From assembly GCA_965229625.1 (NCBI GenBank), contig CBDDJJ010000002.1:930001-994000 (forward strand): DNA of 64,000 bases, read 5' to 3'. The first letter of the stretch is position 1. Every line of letters starts with the position of its first letter. Origin of the DNA: JANQIO01 sp965229625. GTDB lineage: Bacteria; Pseudomonadota; Gammaproteobacteria; Pseudomonadales; Halieaceae. Below are positions 36,608 to 45,488 of the stretch, one piece after another. The position numbers and the translations under genes are program-made. The notes under the pieces were generated by a model. It had not been told where the DNA came from and made no database searches. It saw nothing but the letters and a program-made list of their open reading frames with translations.

Positions 36608-36626
36608 AAACTCTCCGTAACAGACG

Positions 36627-37814
36627 CTAACCGCAAACCGCGGCGAACACTCGGAGGGCATTGGCGCCGAGAATCCCCCCGATCTGCTCATCGGTGTAGC
36701 CTCGTTTCACCAGCCCACGAGTGATATTGGGAAGGTCGCGATAGTCCTCAAAACCCAGGGTTTGCAGAGTGGGGTCAAGCTTGTCCTCCGGGCGAAAACC
36801 CAGATCAGCATTCAGTGCCGCGCCCGTCAGGCTGACCGCAATCTCTATGGGGGCCTGCAGTGGGTAGTCGGTGCCCAGCGCGACGTGCTCCCAGCCCACC
36901 AGCTCCGCGATGTAGTCCACGTGGTCAAGCATTGCCTCAACGCTCGGCTGCGCTTCACCGGCAATGAAAAACGGCACCGCCACGACACCGATGACGCCCC
37001 CGGTATCGGCGATTGCCCTGAGCTCATCATCCGATTTAGCCCTGGCCACAGGGGTTACCGACTGGGCGCAGCTATGGTTGCTTGTCACTGGCACTTTCGA
37101 AAGGCTGCACGCGTCCAGCGTCGTCATCCGCCCGCAGTGGCTGGTATCAACAATGATGCCGAGGTCATTGCAATGCTTTACCAGCTCAGCACCGAAGTAG
37201 GAGAGCCCGCCGTCTACCCTCTCTGCACAGCCGACACCGACAAAGTCCATTCTGTTGTAGGTGAGCATCAAGGACCGCAGGCCGCGGCCGTAAGCCCTGT
37301 CCACTGCCTGCAGGCTTCGCGGAATCGGGGAAACGGGCTGGCAGTTGCCGTAAAAAGCAATCGCGCCCTCCTCGCGGGCACGCAGAATGTCCTCCGCGCT
37401 GGTGACATGGCGCACCCAGGGTAGCTGACGTTGCTCATCAAGGAGTGATTCGTACCATAGTGCGTCTTCGCCCTGGTCCTCATTCGACACCACGACGTTG
37501 AACGAACCACAATTAAGTCCTGACTGTTTGTACCAGTCGCCCAGTACAGTCGACTTCCCTTCCAACTCCAGCTTGTACGGCCAGTGCGCTGCGGCCAGCA
37601 CTGCGCGCCAACCGCCGCCGGATTGTTCCAGGTATTGGGACAGGCCAGGCTGCAGAACCGCCTCGATGGAACGGTAGATATGCGCACCGCCCACGTGTTG
37701 TGAAAGCATGTCGATGACGAGACATTGCTCGTGAAGCTGACGGGCCCTGGACTCATCTTCCGCGCCGAGGCCAAACTCGTAGCGACCGGGTTCCAGCATT
37801 CGCGGGCTATACAT
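36627..37814 (-). CDS. M19-family (membrane dipeptidase) protein with altered metal site
   Basis: A 395-residue protein recognisable as renal-dipeptidase family by VDTSHCG, VTSNHSCAQSVTP, ADTGGVIGVV and HVALGTDY in order. However, the N-terminal HxD metal motif reads IDMLSQH, and the bridging Glu of the usual EG motif appears as AIAFYGNCQP, so half of the binuclear zinc site looks changed. Canonical members cleave dipeptides, often with a D-residue. Whether this one is active, uses one metal, or has other chemistry cannot be told. Start ATG 37814 has GGAGAG upstream. Confidence 0.8.
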   Translation of the reverse strand: MYSPRMLEPGRYEFGLGAEDESRARQLHEQCLVIDMLSQHVGGAHIYRSIEAVLQPGLSQYLEQSGGGWRAVLAAAHWPYKLELEGKSTVLGDWYKQSGLNCGSFNVVVSNEDQGEDALWYESLLDEQRQLPWVRHVTSAEDILRAREEGAIAFYGNCQPVSPIPRSLQAVDRAYGRGLRSLMLTYNRMDFVGVGCAERVDGGLSYFGAELVKHCNDLGIIVDTSHCGRMTTLDACSLSKVPVTSNHSCAQSVTPVARAKSDDELRAIADTGGVIGVVAVPFFIAGEAQPSVEAMLDHVDYIAELVGWEHVALGTDYPLQAPIEIAVSLTGAALNADLGFRPEDKLDPTLQTLGFEDYRDLPNITRGLVKRGYTDEQIGGILGANALRVFAAVCG

Positions 37815-37839
37815 AATCAAGACTCTCCATGTCTTGTGA

Positions 37840-38715
37840 CTAGGCGCCGAATAGCTGATCAAGGCCGCGCGCCAACGCTGACAGGCAGGCGCGGGCATGT
37901 GTCTCACCTTCGAACACGGCGGTGTGCAAATTCAGGTTAGGGTAGTTGCGCAATATCAGCTTTTCGGCAAGGCGAGTCGTCGAGCTGGCGATACTCGCCT
38001 GGGGGAATAAGTCGAGCTCCCTGGAACCAAAGCTGAAGAACACCCCTGCGTCCAGATCATCATTCAGCTCTGCAAAGCGACGCTCTCGCTCGAACACGTC
38101 CTCGTCGCAAAGAAACAGGGATGGGCTGGCGATAATAAAGTGAGAGAAAAACCGAGCCTGCTCAAACATCGTGCAAGCTGCGAAGGTTCCCCCCGCAGAC
38201 GCTCCAAACAGGATTTGCTGACTGTCGTCGACCCGGTAGCGCGTCGACAACTCGGCTGCCAGACAGCTCGTGAGAAAGTTAAAAAACGACTCACCGCCCC
38301 CGTAAGGCACACCCTCGGGAAACATCTGAAGCAACGGCTGCTTTAGTCTGAGCCCCTCGCCACTCACATCCGCAGCGTGAGTGAAGTCATACATTCTGCG
38401 CCTGCTGAACTCTGGCACTATCGAAAAGGCATCCTGTGCGGGATAGCCTACGCCGACCACTATCATCTCCGGGGGCATTGGGTAGGGCAGTTCCGCGGAC
38501 TCCGGCAGCATCATTCTTCCCATTGACACCATCCGGGCTATGTCAGCGGCGGCACCGAACAACAGGTTTCCATCGAGAACATAGAGTACTGCGTACTCCG
38601 CGTTGCCGGTGTCGTAGCGTGCCGGCAGGCTCACACACACCTCGTACTCGCGGCCCTCCCAGGAGAGGGGTAACACATCGGTGCGAACGCTGTTGTGAAT
38701 AAGATGACTCGACAC
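37840..38715 (-). CDS. Alpha/beta hydrolase, esterase D/enterochelin-esterase-like
   Basis: A 291-residue putative esterase. The nucleophile elbow is GASAGG in mid-protein, an early strand reads AVLYVLDGNLLF, and a catalytic His is likely in EGETHARACLS near the C-terminus. The family hydrolyses esters of siderophores, S-formylglutathione or acyl compounds. It lies 25 bases before the M19 gene and probably shares its transcript. No signal peptide is seen. Confidence 0.85.
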   Translation of the reverse strand: MSSHLIHNSVRTDVLPLSWEGREYEVCVSLPARYDTGNAEYAVLYVLDGNLLFGAAADIARMVSMGRMMLPESAELPYPMPPEMIVVGVGYPAQDAFSIVPEFSRRRMYDFTHAADVSGEGLRLKQPLLQMFPEGVPYGGGESFFNFLTSCLAAELSTRYRVDDSQQILFGASAGGTFAACTMFEQARFFSHFIIASPSLFLCDEDVFERERRFAELNDDLDAGVFFSFGSRELDLFPQASIASSTTRLAEKLILRNYPNLNLHTAVFEGETHARACLSALARGLDQLFGA

Positions 38716-38839
38716 GGTTTATTCCCTCTTCTGTACATACGGCTTCAGTATGCAGCGGTCCGCGGAAAATGCAGACTTTAGCTATATACCTGAGCCAGGT
38801 CTTGTCCCGCAGCGTCAGGCTTGACGCCCGGTGCCACCA

Positions 38840-39727
38840 TCAATCAATGGAATCATCTCCATGCTGAGGGCGTGTAGCGAAATGCTCCAGGGCCTTTCTG
38901 AAATCCGGCGATGTAAATGCAACACTCTGAAGCGAGGCCTCCTTTGCTAGCGCTCGCTCCAAATCGGATTCCGCCACTGCAGTCAACTGGGCCTTGATAA
39001 GGCCCATACTTTGCGCTGGCTTTTTCGCAAGCTGCGCGGCCATGTCATCCACCTGGTGTTCAAACAATTCATCGTCGACCACGCCCCAGATCAAACCCCA
39101 GCCCTCGGCCAGCTCGGCGTCCAGCCTGCTACCCAGCAAAGCCAGCCCCCTCGCACGCGCATTGCCGGCGTGACTGGCCACCAGCAGCGAAGAACCGCCG
39201 TCGAGCGCTGCACCGACATTTACGAAGCCCAACTGAAACCAGGAAGATCGAGCGGCAATCGCTATATCAGCGGCCAGGGCCAGGGACATGCCGAAGCCCA
39301 CCGCCGGCCCCCGGATGGCTGCCACAACGGGTTTATCAGAGGCTCTCATGCCAGAGATGATCGGGTTTACCGTCGTGCGCATGAATTCAAGCACCTCCGA
39401 AGCTCCCTCCGGCGGTGTATCTTCAAGGAGATCGACGCCAGCGCAGAAACTGTCGCCAACGGCAGCGATGACTACGACGCGCACAGAGTCATCCAGATAG
39501 GAGGCAGCCAACTCGTCGCGCAGCTGCTCCAGCATTTCCCGGTTTACCGCATTCCGGCGTTCCGGCCTGTTCAGTGTCAGGGTTCTCACGAAGGAACGGG
39601 TACTAACCAGCACTGGGCGCAAAAGACACTCCACACTGCCCGTCGAGGGCAGACATTCATAGGCGGCGGTTTCCACTGGAGCTCTGGTACGGGTCACCGT
39701 TGCGGGCCCAGCGGCGCCGGGCTCCAT
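38840..39727 (-). CDS. Enoyl-CoA hydratase/isomerase family protein
   Basis: A crotonase-fold protein of up to 295 residues. Seen: LNRPERRNAVN, the oxyanion-hole stretch GDSFCAGVDLL, a second one GPAVGFGMSLALAADIAIA, and FVNVGAALDGGSS. The last motif is closer to isomerases of the PaaG type than to true hydratases, which carry a Glu there. About 40 residues before the conserved core look unrelated to the family and the ATG at 39727 lacks a ribosome-binding site, so the true start may be a GTG within the first 50 codons. Confidence 0.82.
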   Translation of the reverse strand: MEPGAAGPATVTRTRAPVETAAYECLPSTGSVECLLRPVLVSTRSFVRTLTLNRPERRNAVNREMLEQLRDELAASYLDDSVRVVVIAAVGDSFCAGVDLLEDTPPEGASEVLEFMRTTVNPIISGMRASDKPVVAAIRGPAVGFGMSLALAADIAIAARSSWFQLGFVNVGAALDGGSSLLVASHAGNARARGLALLGSRLDAELAEGWGLIWGVVDDELFEHQVDDMAAQLAKKPAQSMGLIKAQLTAVAESDLERALAKEASLQSVAFTSPDFRKALEHFATRPQHGDDSID

Positions 39728-39818
39728 ATCGCCTGGAAAGGCCAGCCTAACACCCAGGCTCGGTGCTTAGCTTTGCCGGGCGTGCCAGGTTTGTCGACGA
39801 GTGTCACAAAGGCCTTCG

Positions 39819-40319
39819 CTAACGGTGCGGCTTAAGGTAGCTCACCGGCAGCTGTGCCGTGTCCTTGGCGGCTTCGAATACAATTTTTGTGGTAATGCGC
39901 TCTACCTCTGGAATCGACAGGATAGACTCCTGGGCGATCCGCGAATAACTCTTCAAGTCCGGCGCATACACCTTACCCAGGTAATCCGCATCACCACTCA
40001 CGCGATAACATTCGACCACCTCGGGAACCTGCCGAATCGCCTCGTGGAATCGCTGTGCGGCTCCGGTGTCCTGATTGCCAAGCACAATATCAGTAAACGC
40101 AACTACGCCAAGACCCAACAATTCATGGTCAACGACCGTTCTGTAGCCAGCAATAACTCCCAGTTCCTCAAGCCGCTTAACCCTGCGTTGGGCTTGCGAA
40201 ATCGACAGATTGGCGACCTCGGCGAGTTCGGCGAGCGTTGCCCTGGCGTCACCCAACAGCAACTGCAAGAGCTTGATATCCGACCTTTCGAGAAGATATG
40301 ACCTGGTTTCAGTTTTCAT
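39819..40319 (-). CDS. Lrp/AsnC-family transcriptional regulator
   Basis: A 166-residue Lrp-type protein. The N-terminal helix-turn-helix (TLAELAEVANLSISQAQRRVKRLEE) is followed by the linker IAGYRTVVD and a RAM ligand-binding domain with VPEVVECYRVSGDADYLGKVYA. Such regulators sense amino acids. It is divergent from the MFS-dgcA-purU-sox operon, and a 14-bp palindrome lies 30 bases upstream of its start. Amino-acid sensing fits the N-methyl/D-amino-acid genes beyond. Confidence 0.92.
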   Translation of the reverse strand: MKTETRSYLLERSDIKLLQLLLGDARATLAELAEVANLSISQAQRRVKRLEELGVIAGYRTVVDHELLGLGVVAFTDIVLGNQDTGAAQRFHEAIRQVPEVVECYRVSGDADYLGKVYAPDLKSYSRIAQESILSIPEVERITTKIVFEAAKDTAQLPVSYLKPHR

Positions 40320-40349
40320 TTCGGTTCACCAGTCGATGCCCCTGTACTT

Positions 40350-40363
40350 GTTGTCATGACAAC
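40350..40363. promoter_or_regulatory. 14-bp palindromic operator, copy 2
   Basis: GTTGTCATGACAAC, identical to the site at 22938-22951. It lies between the divergent Lrp gene and the MFS-dgcA-purU-sox operon. The site is not of the usual Lrp form; a MarR-type binder is more likely. Confidence 0.7.
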
Positions 40364-40806
40364 AATATACTGGAAGCGCACTGCAAGTCTCAATACCACC
40401 GTGGCGAGTGTCGTCACCGGATATCAGGAGCGAATCATGAGGAAGGACCTGACACCCGCAAGATCCCGGCTCGCGTCTTCTGGTGAGAAAATATTCCTTT
40501 GTCCAAGGCTCCGCAGAGAAAGTTTTGAGGAGATCGCTCTCTGTCAGGACAACTACGCGAACCCTTCCCCATCAAAGCCAGGTAGATTGTTTACCCCGGC
40601 CAACATTCCAAACCGCACACGGCTGCCGGGGTTTGGAGGTACTCAGCGATGTTGCAGGTATGGCCCGTGGGCAACTGGTTCTTCGCTTCATGAGACTCGT
40701 GACAAGGGTACGCCTGAACAGGTATGGGCAAGCGACGTGGGTGCACGAATGCCTGCCCCGGCAGTGATGAAAGCAACAGTGTCCACCTTTTAGCGAGGCA
40801 ATAGCC
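40364..40806 (+). other. Long leader of the MFS-sox operon
   Basis: About 440 bases without a convincing gene. Short open frames exist on both strands but lack ribosome-binding sites and family features. I compared it with the glycine riboswitch because of the downstream genes, but the conserved core is not there. A structured leader cannot be excluded. Confidence 0.35.
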
Positions 40807-42087
40807 ATGGATGCCAGCAACACCGCAAGTCCGGCGCGAGCCCACATCTCGGTCGGGAGCAACCGCTACCCCTGGGCGGCTCTGGCCCTGTTGACCTTTG
40901 TTGGCATCCTGGCATCGATCGACCGGCAGCTTCCCTTCGTACTGGCAGAGTCTATCAAGGGAGAATTGCAGCTTAGCGACGGCCAGCTTGGACTTATCGG
41001 CGGGACCGCGTTCGCCGTCTTCTACACCGCACTCGTCCTGCCATTGGCGAACCTGGCAGACAAAACGTCCCGCAGGTGGGTAATCACCAGCGGCGTGACT
41101 CTTTGGAGCCTGCTGACTGTCGCCATGGGCCATACCAGCTCATTTCTGCAGATGTTCTTCTCCCGGGCCGGTGTCGCTGCCGGTGAGGCGGCCTGCAACA
41201 GTCCCTCACAAGCCATCATCACTGATGCGTTTCCGGCAACGAGGCGAGCTACAGCTCTGGCAATCTACGCGGTCAGCGCACCGATAGGGGCAATGATTGC
41301 CTTTGCAGCCGGCGGCTGGATCGCCAGCCAGTACGGATGGCGGTTCACCTTTATCCTGTTTGGTCTGATCGGTCTGGCGACAGCATTACTGACGGCCATC
41401 AGCCTGCCGGCCAACCAGCAGCGCAGCAATGGCGGGGCCGAGGCATCCATGTTCATTACGGTTCGAGACATCCTTGCCGACCCCACTGTAAGGAGCCTGA
41501 TAGCCGCCGCCTGCCTGCTGGCCTTCATACCCCAGGGGGTTATGGCTTGGTTGATGCCCATGATTATCCGCGTACACGGCAGCAATGCCGCCGAAGCCGG
41601 ACTCATTGTCGGGCTGCCAATCGGCCTGGCGGGCAGTCTCGGTATCATTGCCGGAGGTATCTTCTCGGACCGCCTGGGCCTGAAGAAGGGGTTTTCGTCT
41701 CTCAAGCTTCCGGCCGTAGCGCTGCTGATGAGCACACCGCTTCTCCTGTGGGCGGTATTGTCAGATTCGGTATTCATCTTTGTCGTCGCATCCTGCATCG
41801 GCATGCTGCTGAGCGCCATGCCGATTGGTCCGACGTTCGCCTGTATACAACACCTGGCAGATCCCACCCGCCGCGCTACAACCACCGCGACGGTCATTCT
41901 GATAAGCAACCTGGTGGGTGGACTCGGCCCGCCCGTGGTCGGCTACGCGAGTGATCTGCTGCGAGGCGCGTATCAAGCAGAATCTGTCCGCATCGCCATC
42001 GCAGCCGTCGTCATGCTGTACCCCCTGGCCGCCTGGCTATACCTCAGAGCTGAGCGCGCGCTGGATGCGCGCACTGAGGCACCGTAA
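40807..42087 (+). CDS. Major facilitator superfamily transporter
   Basis: A 426-residue MFS permease with twelve predicted membrane segments. The loop 2-3 signature region reads PLANLADKTSRRWVI, and ASIDRQLPFVLAESIK in helix 1 is typical of the spinster-like/hexuronate-related group common in marine catabolic clusters. It starts at ATG 40807 and its stop overlaps the dgcA start by one base, so it is the uptake (or export) component for the operon's substrate, whose identity is not shown. Confidence 0.9.
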   Translation: MDASNTASPARAHISVGSNRYPWAALALLTFVGILASIDRQLPFVLAESIKGELQLSDGQLGLIGGTAFAVFYTALVLPLANLADKTSRRWVITSGVTLWSLLTVAMGHTSSFLQMFFSRAGVAAGEAACNSPSQAIITDAFPATRRATALAIYAVSAPIGAMIAFAAGGWIASQYGWRFTFILFGLIGLATALLTAISLPANQQRSNGGAEASMFITVRDILADPTVRSLIAAACLLAFIPQGVMAWLMPMIIRVHGSNAAEAGLIVGLPIGLAGSLGIIAGGIFSDRLGLKKGFSSLKLPAVALLMSTPLLLWAVLSDSVFIFVVASCIGMLLSAMPIGPTFACIQHLADPTRRATTTATVILISNLVGGLGPPVVGYASDLLRGAYQAESVRIAIAAVVMLYPLAAWLYLRAERALDARTEAP

Positions 42088-43061
42088 TGCACATCACTAT
42101 TGAGACGGCCTCGTACCCGCTGGAAGTGCCCTTTGCGATCACCGGGCACCTGTTCGAATCCACTGACGTGGTTCGCGTCACCCTGGCGGCGGATGGTTTT
42201 GTAGGAAAAGGAGAAGCTGTAGGCGTCTACTATCTCGGAGAAACAGCAAACAGCATGGTGGAGCAGCTCTCACCCCTGGCCGGTGAAGTGGGAGATCTCA
42301 ACCGTAATCTCATCCAGACACTGCTCCCACCCGGTGGAGCCAGAAATGCACTGGACTGCGCTTTCTGGGACCTCGGCGCGAAAATGTCCGATAGATCAGT
42401 GTGGGAGATGCTGGATACCAGCCCACGCGAGCTGACAACGGTTTTTACGCTCGGCATTGCTGAACCGGCCGTCATGGCCGAACGAGCCGCAGCAGCCGGC
42501 CGCTTTCCGAATCTCAAAATCAAGCTGGATGGAGATCGCCCCATTGAGCGTCTGGAAGCTATCCGCGCGGCCAGGCCCGACGCCGAACTGGTCATCGACG
42601 TGAACCAGGGCTGGAGCTTTGAGGCACTCCGCGACTACCTGCCGCACTGTCAGCGGCTTGGCATTGCGATGATCGAGCAGCCGCTGGCACGGGGGGCCGA
42701 CGAAGCACTCGATGGATTTGAGTCGCCGGTACCGCTGGCGGCTGATGAATCGTGTTTGCACCTGGGCGAATTCGAAACCACCGCGCGCCGCTACAGCGTT
42801 ATCAATATCAAGCTGGACAAGTGTGGCGGCCTAACCGAAGGACTTGCCATGGTAAGCGCGGCGCGCGCGAAGGGAATGGATATCATGATCGGCAACATGA
42901 CTGGCACTTCCCTTTCCATGGCTCCCTGCTACGTGATTGGCCAGTACTGTCGCTTTATTGACATCGATGGGCCGCTACACCTGGTCGGTGACGTCGATCA
43001 TGGTCTCGAATACAGGGAAGGCGGTAGCGTAGGCCTGCCAAGCGCGGCGCTCTGGGGCTGA
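42087..43061 (+). CDS. dgcA: Enolase-superfamily epimerase/racemase, DgcA-like
   Basis: A 324-residue member of the muconate-lactonising subgroup, dipeptide-epimerase type. Catalytic and metal residues are visible: K144-x-K146 in LKIKLDG, metal ligands Asp171 (VIDVNQGW), Glu197 (IEQPL) and Asp220 (ADES), and the second base Lys242 (NIKLDKCGG). Members epimerise L-Ala-D-Glu and other dipeptides; DgcA of marine bacteria racemises N-acetyl-D-glutamate made by DgcN. A DgcN-like gene is at 23274 under an identical palindrome. Substrate is inferred. Confidence 0.82.
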   Translation: MHITIETASYPLEVPFAITGHLFESTDVVRVTLAADGFVGKGEAVGVYYLGETANSMVEQLSPLAGEVGDLNRNLIQTLLPPGGARNALDCAFWDLGAKMSDRSVWEMLDTSPRELTTVFTLGIAEPAVMAERAAAAGRFPNLKIKLDGDRPIERLEAIRAARPDAELVIDVNQGWSFEALRDYLPHCQRLGIAMIEQPLARGADEALDGFESPVPLAADESCLHLGEFETTARRYSVINIKLDKCGGLTEGLAMVSAARAKGMDIMIGNMTGTSLSMAPCYVIGQYCRFIDIDGPLHLVGDVDHGLEYREGGSVGLPSAALWG

Positions 43062-43072
43062 GCAGCACGGTC

Positions 43073-43927
43073 ATGGATTCACGTCGTTACATACTCAGCT
43101 TCCAGTGCCCGGACAGGCTCGGTGTAGCGGCCAGCTTTTCGGGCCTGCTGCTGGAAGCCGGCGCGTTTATTACCGAGATTTCCAATTACTCCGATCCGGT
43201 CAGTGGCACCTTTCACTTGCGTTGCGTGTTTGACGATCGGTCGATGAAGCAGTCCATAGCGCAATTCCGGGCCCACCTGGACCAACTCGCCGCGGAATTC
43301 AGCATGGACTATCGGCTACGCCAGCAGGCCGCGCTGCCAAGGGTACTCGTAGCAGTATCCAAGATTGACCATTGCCTGAACGCCCTGCTGAACAGATGGA
43401 AGTCGGGCGCCATGCCCGCGGAGATAGTCGGCGTGGTGAGCAACCACCCGGACTGTCAGTCACTGACCGAGTGGTATGGGCTGCCCTATTACCACCTCCC
43501 TGTTACCACAGAAACAAAGCGTCGGCAGGAGAAAGAGATTCTTGCCGTAATGAAGGAGCAGCAGGTCGATCTGCTGGTACTGGCCCGCTACATGCAGATC
43601 CTTTCGGATGAGATGTGCCATACGCTGGCTGAGAAAGTGATCAACATTCACCATTCTTTCCTACCAGGATTCAAGGGGGCGCGGCCCTACCACCAGGCCT
43701 ACGCGCGCGGCGTCAAGGTGATCGGCGCGACCGCCCACTACGTGACACCTGACCTCGATGAAGGACCAATTATCGTGCAGGAAGTCCGCTCCATAGATCA
43801 TCAGGTGACGGTCGATGATATGGTCCACCTGGGACACGACACCGAGGCGGCGGCATTGTCGCGCGCGGTAAGACTCCACTGCGAACAGCGAGTGCAGCTC
43901 AGCGGCGGCCGCACTGTGATTCTCTGA
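43073..43927 (+). CDS. purU: Formyltetrahydrofolate deformylase
   Basis: A 284-residue PurU. An N-terminal ACT domain (about residues 6-85, starting RYILSFQCPDRLGVAASFS) is followed by a formyltransferase-fold hydrolase domain with VVSNHPDC, HHSFLPGFKGARPYHQA and GATAHYVTPDLDEGPII. It splits 10-formyl-THF into formate and THF. Beside sarcosine oxidase, which loads methyl carbons onto THF, it would recycle the cofactor; purU is often found with sox genes for this reason. It lies 11 bases after dgcA. Confidence 0.93.
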   Translation: MDSRRYILSFQCPDRLGVAASFSGLLLEAGAFITEISNYSDPVSGTFHLRCVFDDRSMKQSIAQFRAHLDQLAAEFSMDYRLRQQAALPRVLVAVSKIDHCLNALLNRWKSGAMPAEIVGVVSNHPDCQSLTEWYGLPYYHLPVTTETKRRQEKEILAVMKEQQVDLLVLARYMQILSDEMCHTLAEKVINIHHSFLPGFKGARPYHQAYARGVKVIGATAHYVTPDLDEGPIIVQEVRSIDHQVTVDDMVHLGHDTEAAALSRAVRLHCEQRVQLSGGRTVIL

Positions 43928-43934
43928 GTTGCCC

Positions 43935-45185
43935 GTGGAACGATATTCCGGTTTCAGCTTGCTCAGGCACGCGCTCACAGGCCACAGGCATTGGCCGGCG
44001 GCCTGGCGTTCGCCCCCTCTTAAACCTAGATATGACGCAGTGATTATCGGTGGCGGCGGACATGGCCTGGCCACTGCCTACTACCTGGCAAAGGAACACG
44101 GCATTAGTGATATCGCGGTGTTGGAAAAGGGCTGGATTGGCGGCGGCAACAGCGGCCGCAATACTGCTGTCAGCCGCTCGAACTACTTCTACCCCGAGAG
44201 CACTCGTTTTTACGAACATTCACTAAAGCGCTATGAGAGCATGGCTCGGGACCTGAACTACAACATCATGTTCAGCCAGAACGGTCTGCTGAACCTTGCG
44301 TTCAGTAGACATGAGATGGAAATTTTCCGCCGCTGGGCGACCGCCATCCAGGTCCAGGGAATCGATTGCGAGGTGCTAAACCGCGAGCAGATTGCCGCCA
44401 TGGTGCCCCGGCTGAACATGAGTTCCACAGCCCGCTACCCGGTGCAAGGTGGCTTCATCCAACGACGGGCGGGAATCTCCCGCCACGACGCAGTGGTCTG
44501 GGCCTACGCTCGCGCCGCGAGCAGTCTCGGAGTGGACATCATCCAGAATTGCAGGGTCACCGGATTCGAACTCGCCAACAACGCCATCCGGGGAGTACGG
44601 ACAAGCCAGGGGAACATTGCTACGGACAAAGTCGGTATGGCTGTCGCCGGGCACAGCTCGATCGTCGCCGCGATGGCAGGTGTCGAGCTCCCAATCGTCA
44701 GCCAATGCCTGCAGGCCATGGTCAGTGAGCCCGTCAAGCCTTGCTTCGACCATACAGTCATGTCGCCCACGGTGCACTGCTACGTATCCCAGTCCGACCG
44801 GGGGGAACTGGTGATCGGAGGTGGGGCGGATACCCACCCTTCCTACGGGCAACGCGGCAGCCTGCCCACGACGGAAGCCGTGTTAAACGCCCTGGTGGAA
44901 ATCTTCCCGAGCTTTAGCCGCCTGCGGCTGATGAGACAGTGGGGCGGAATAGTGGATATCGCACCAGATGCAAGCCCCATTGTGTCGAAAACGCCGGTTA
45001 CCGGTTTCTACATCAGTACCGGCTGGGGCACGGGCGGCTACAAAGCGATACCCGCCGGTGGCGAGGCCATGGCGTACACCATCAGCAAGGACAGGCCGCA
45101 TCCACTGGTAGAGCCGTTTTCCCTGGACCGTTTCCACAGGGGGCGGCTCATCGACGAAGGCGCCGCCGCTGGTGTGGCGCATTGA
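43935..45185 (+). CDS. soxB: Sarcosine oxidase beta subunit
   Basis: A 416-residue flavin subunit. It begins ERYSGFSLLRHAL like other heterotetrameric SoxB proteins, then has the dinucleotide-binding motif GGGGHGLATAYYLA, GNSGRNTAVSRSNYF, and the SRHDAVVWAYARAA stretch where His binds FMN covalently in this family. SoxB oxidises the N-methyl amine. The start is GTG 43935; TTG 43929 is also in frame. It is separated from soxD by only 12 bases. Confidence 0.92.
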   Translation: MERYSGFSLLRHALTGHRHWPAAWRSPPLKPRYDAVIIGGGGHGLATAYYLAKEHGISDIAVLEKGWIGGGNSGRNTAVSRSNYFYPESTRFYEHSLKRYESMARDLNYNIMFSQNGLLNLAFSRHEMEIFRRWATAIQVQGIDCEVLNREQIAAMVPRLNMSSTARYPVQGGFIQRRAGISRHDAVVWAYARAASSLGVDIIQNCRVTGFELANNAIRGVRTSQGNIATDKVGMAVAGHSSIVAAMAGVELPIVSQCLQAMVSEPVKPCFDHTVMSPTVHCYVSQSDRGELVIGGGADTHPSYGQRGSLPTTEAVLNALVEIFPSFSRLRLMRQWGGIVDIAPDASPIVSKTPVTGFYISTGWGTGGYKAIPAGGEAMAYTISKDRPHPLVEPFSLDRFHRGRLIDEGAAAGVAH

Positions 45186-45197
45186 CGGGGGGCGCAT

Positions 45198-45488
45198 ATG
45201 ATCATCATTAAGTGCCCCTGGTGCGGGCTGCGAAGTGAAGAGGAGTTCTGCTATGGAGGTCAGTCGAATATCGCCAGACCGCCCGCACCGGCAGAAGCTT
45301 CCGATGAGGAGTGGTCTGCTTATCTTTACAACCGCGAAAATCCAGCGGGTCGGCACTGTGAACGCTGGCGTCATACCTACGGCTGTGGCCAATGGTTCAA
45401 TCTCGTTCGGGACACCATCTCCCATGAAGTGATCGCGGTCTATCGCATGGGAGATGACAGACCAAAGGATGTAGCAGGCGATTCATGA
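45198..45488 (+). CDS. soxD: Sarcosine oxidase delta subunit
   Basis: A 96-residue SoxD. Zinc ligands are seen as CPWCG at the N-terminus and H...YGCGQWFN further down (HTYGCGQWF), the standard layout. It is a small structural subunit of the tetrameric oxidase. Its stop overlaps the soxA start (ATGA). Confidence 0.93.
   Translation: MIIIKCPWCGLRSEEEFCYGGQSNIARPPAPAEASDEEWSAYLYNRENPAGRHCERWRHTYGCGQWFNLVRDTISHEVIAVYRMGDDRPKDVAGDS

Noticed and set aside
40430..40600. Glycine riboswitch ahead of the sox operon
   Set aside because: A CTCTCTGTCAGGAC stretch recalls the aptamer 3' end, but the CACCGAAGGAGCAA core and the paired GGAGAG are absent.
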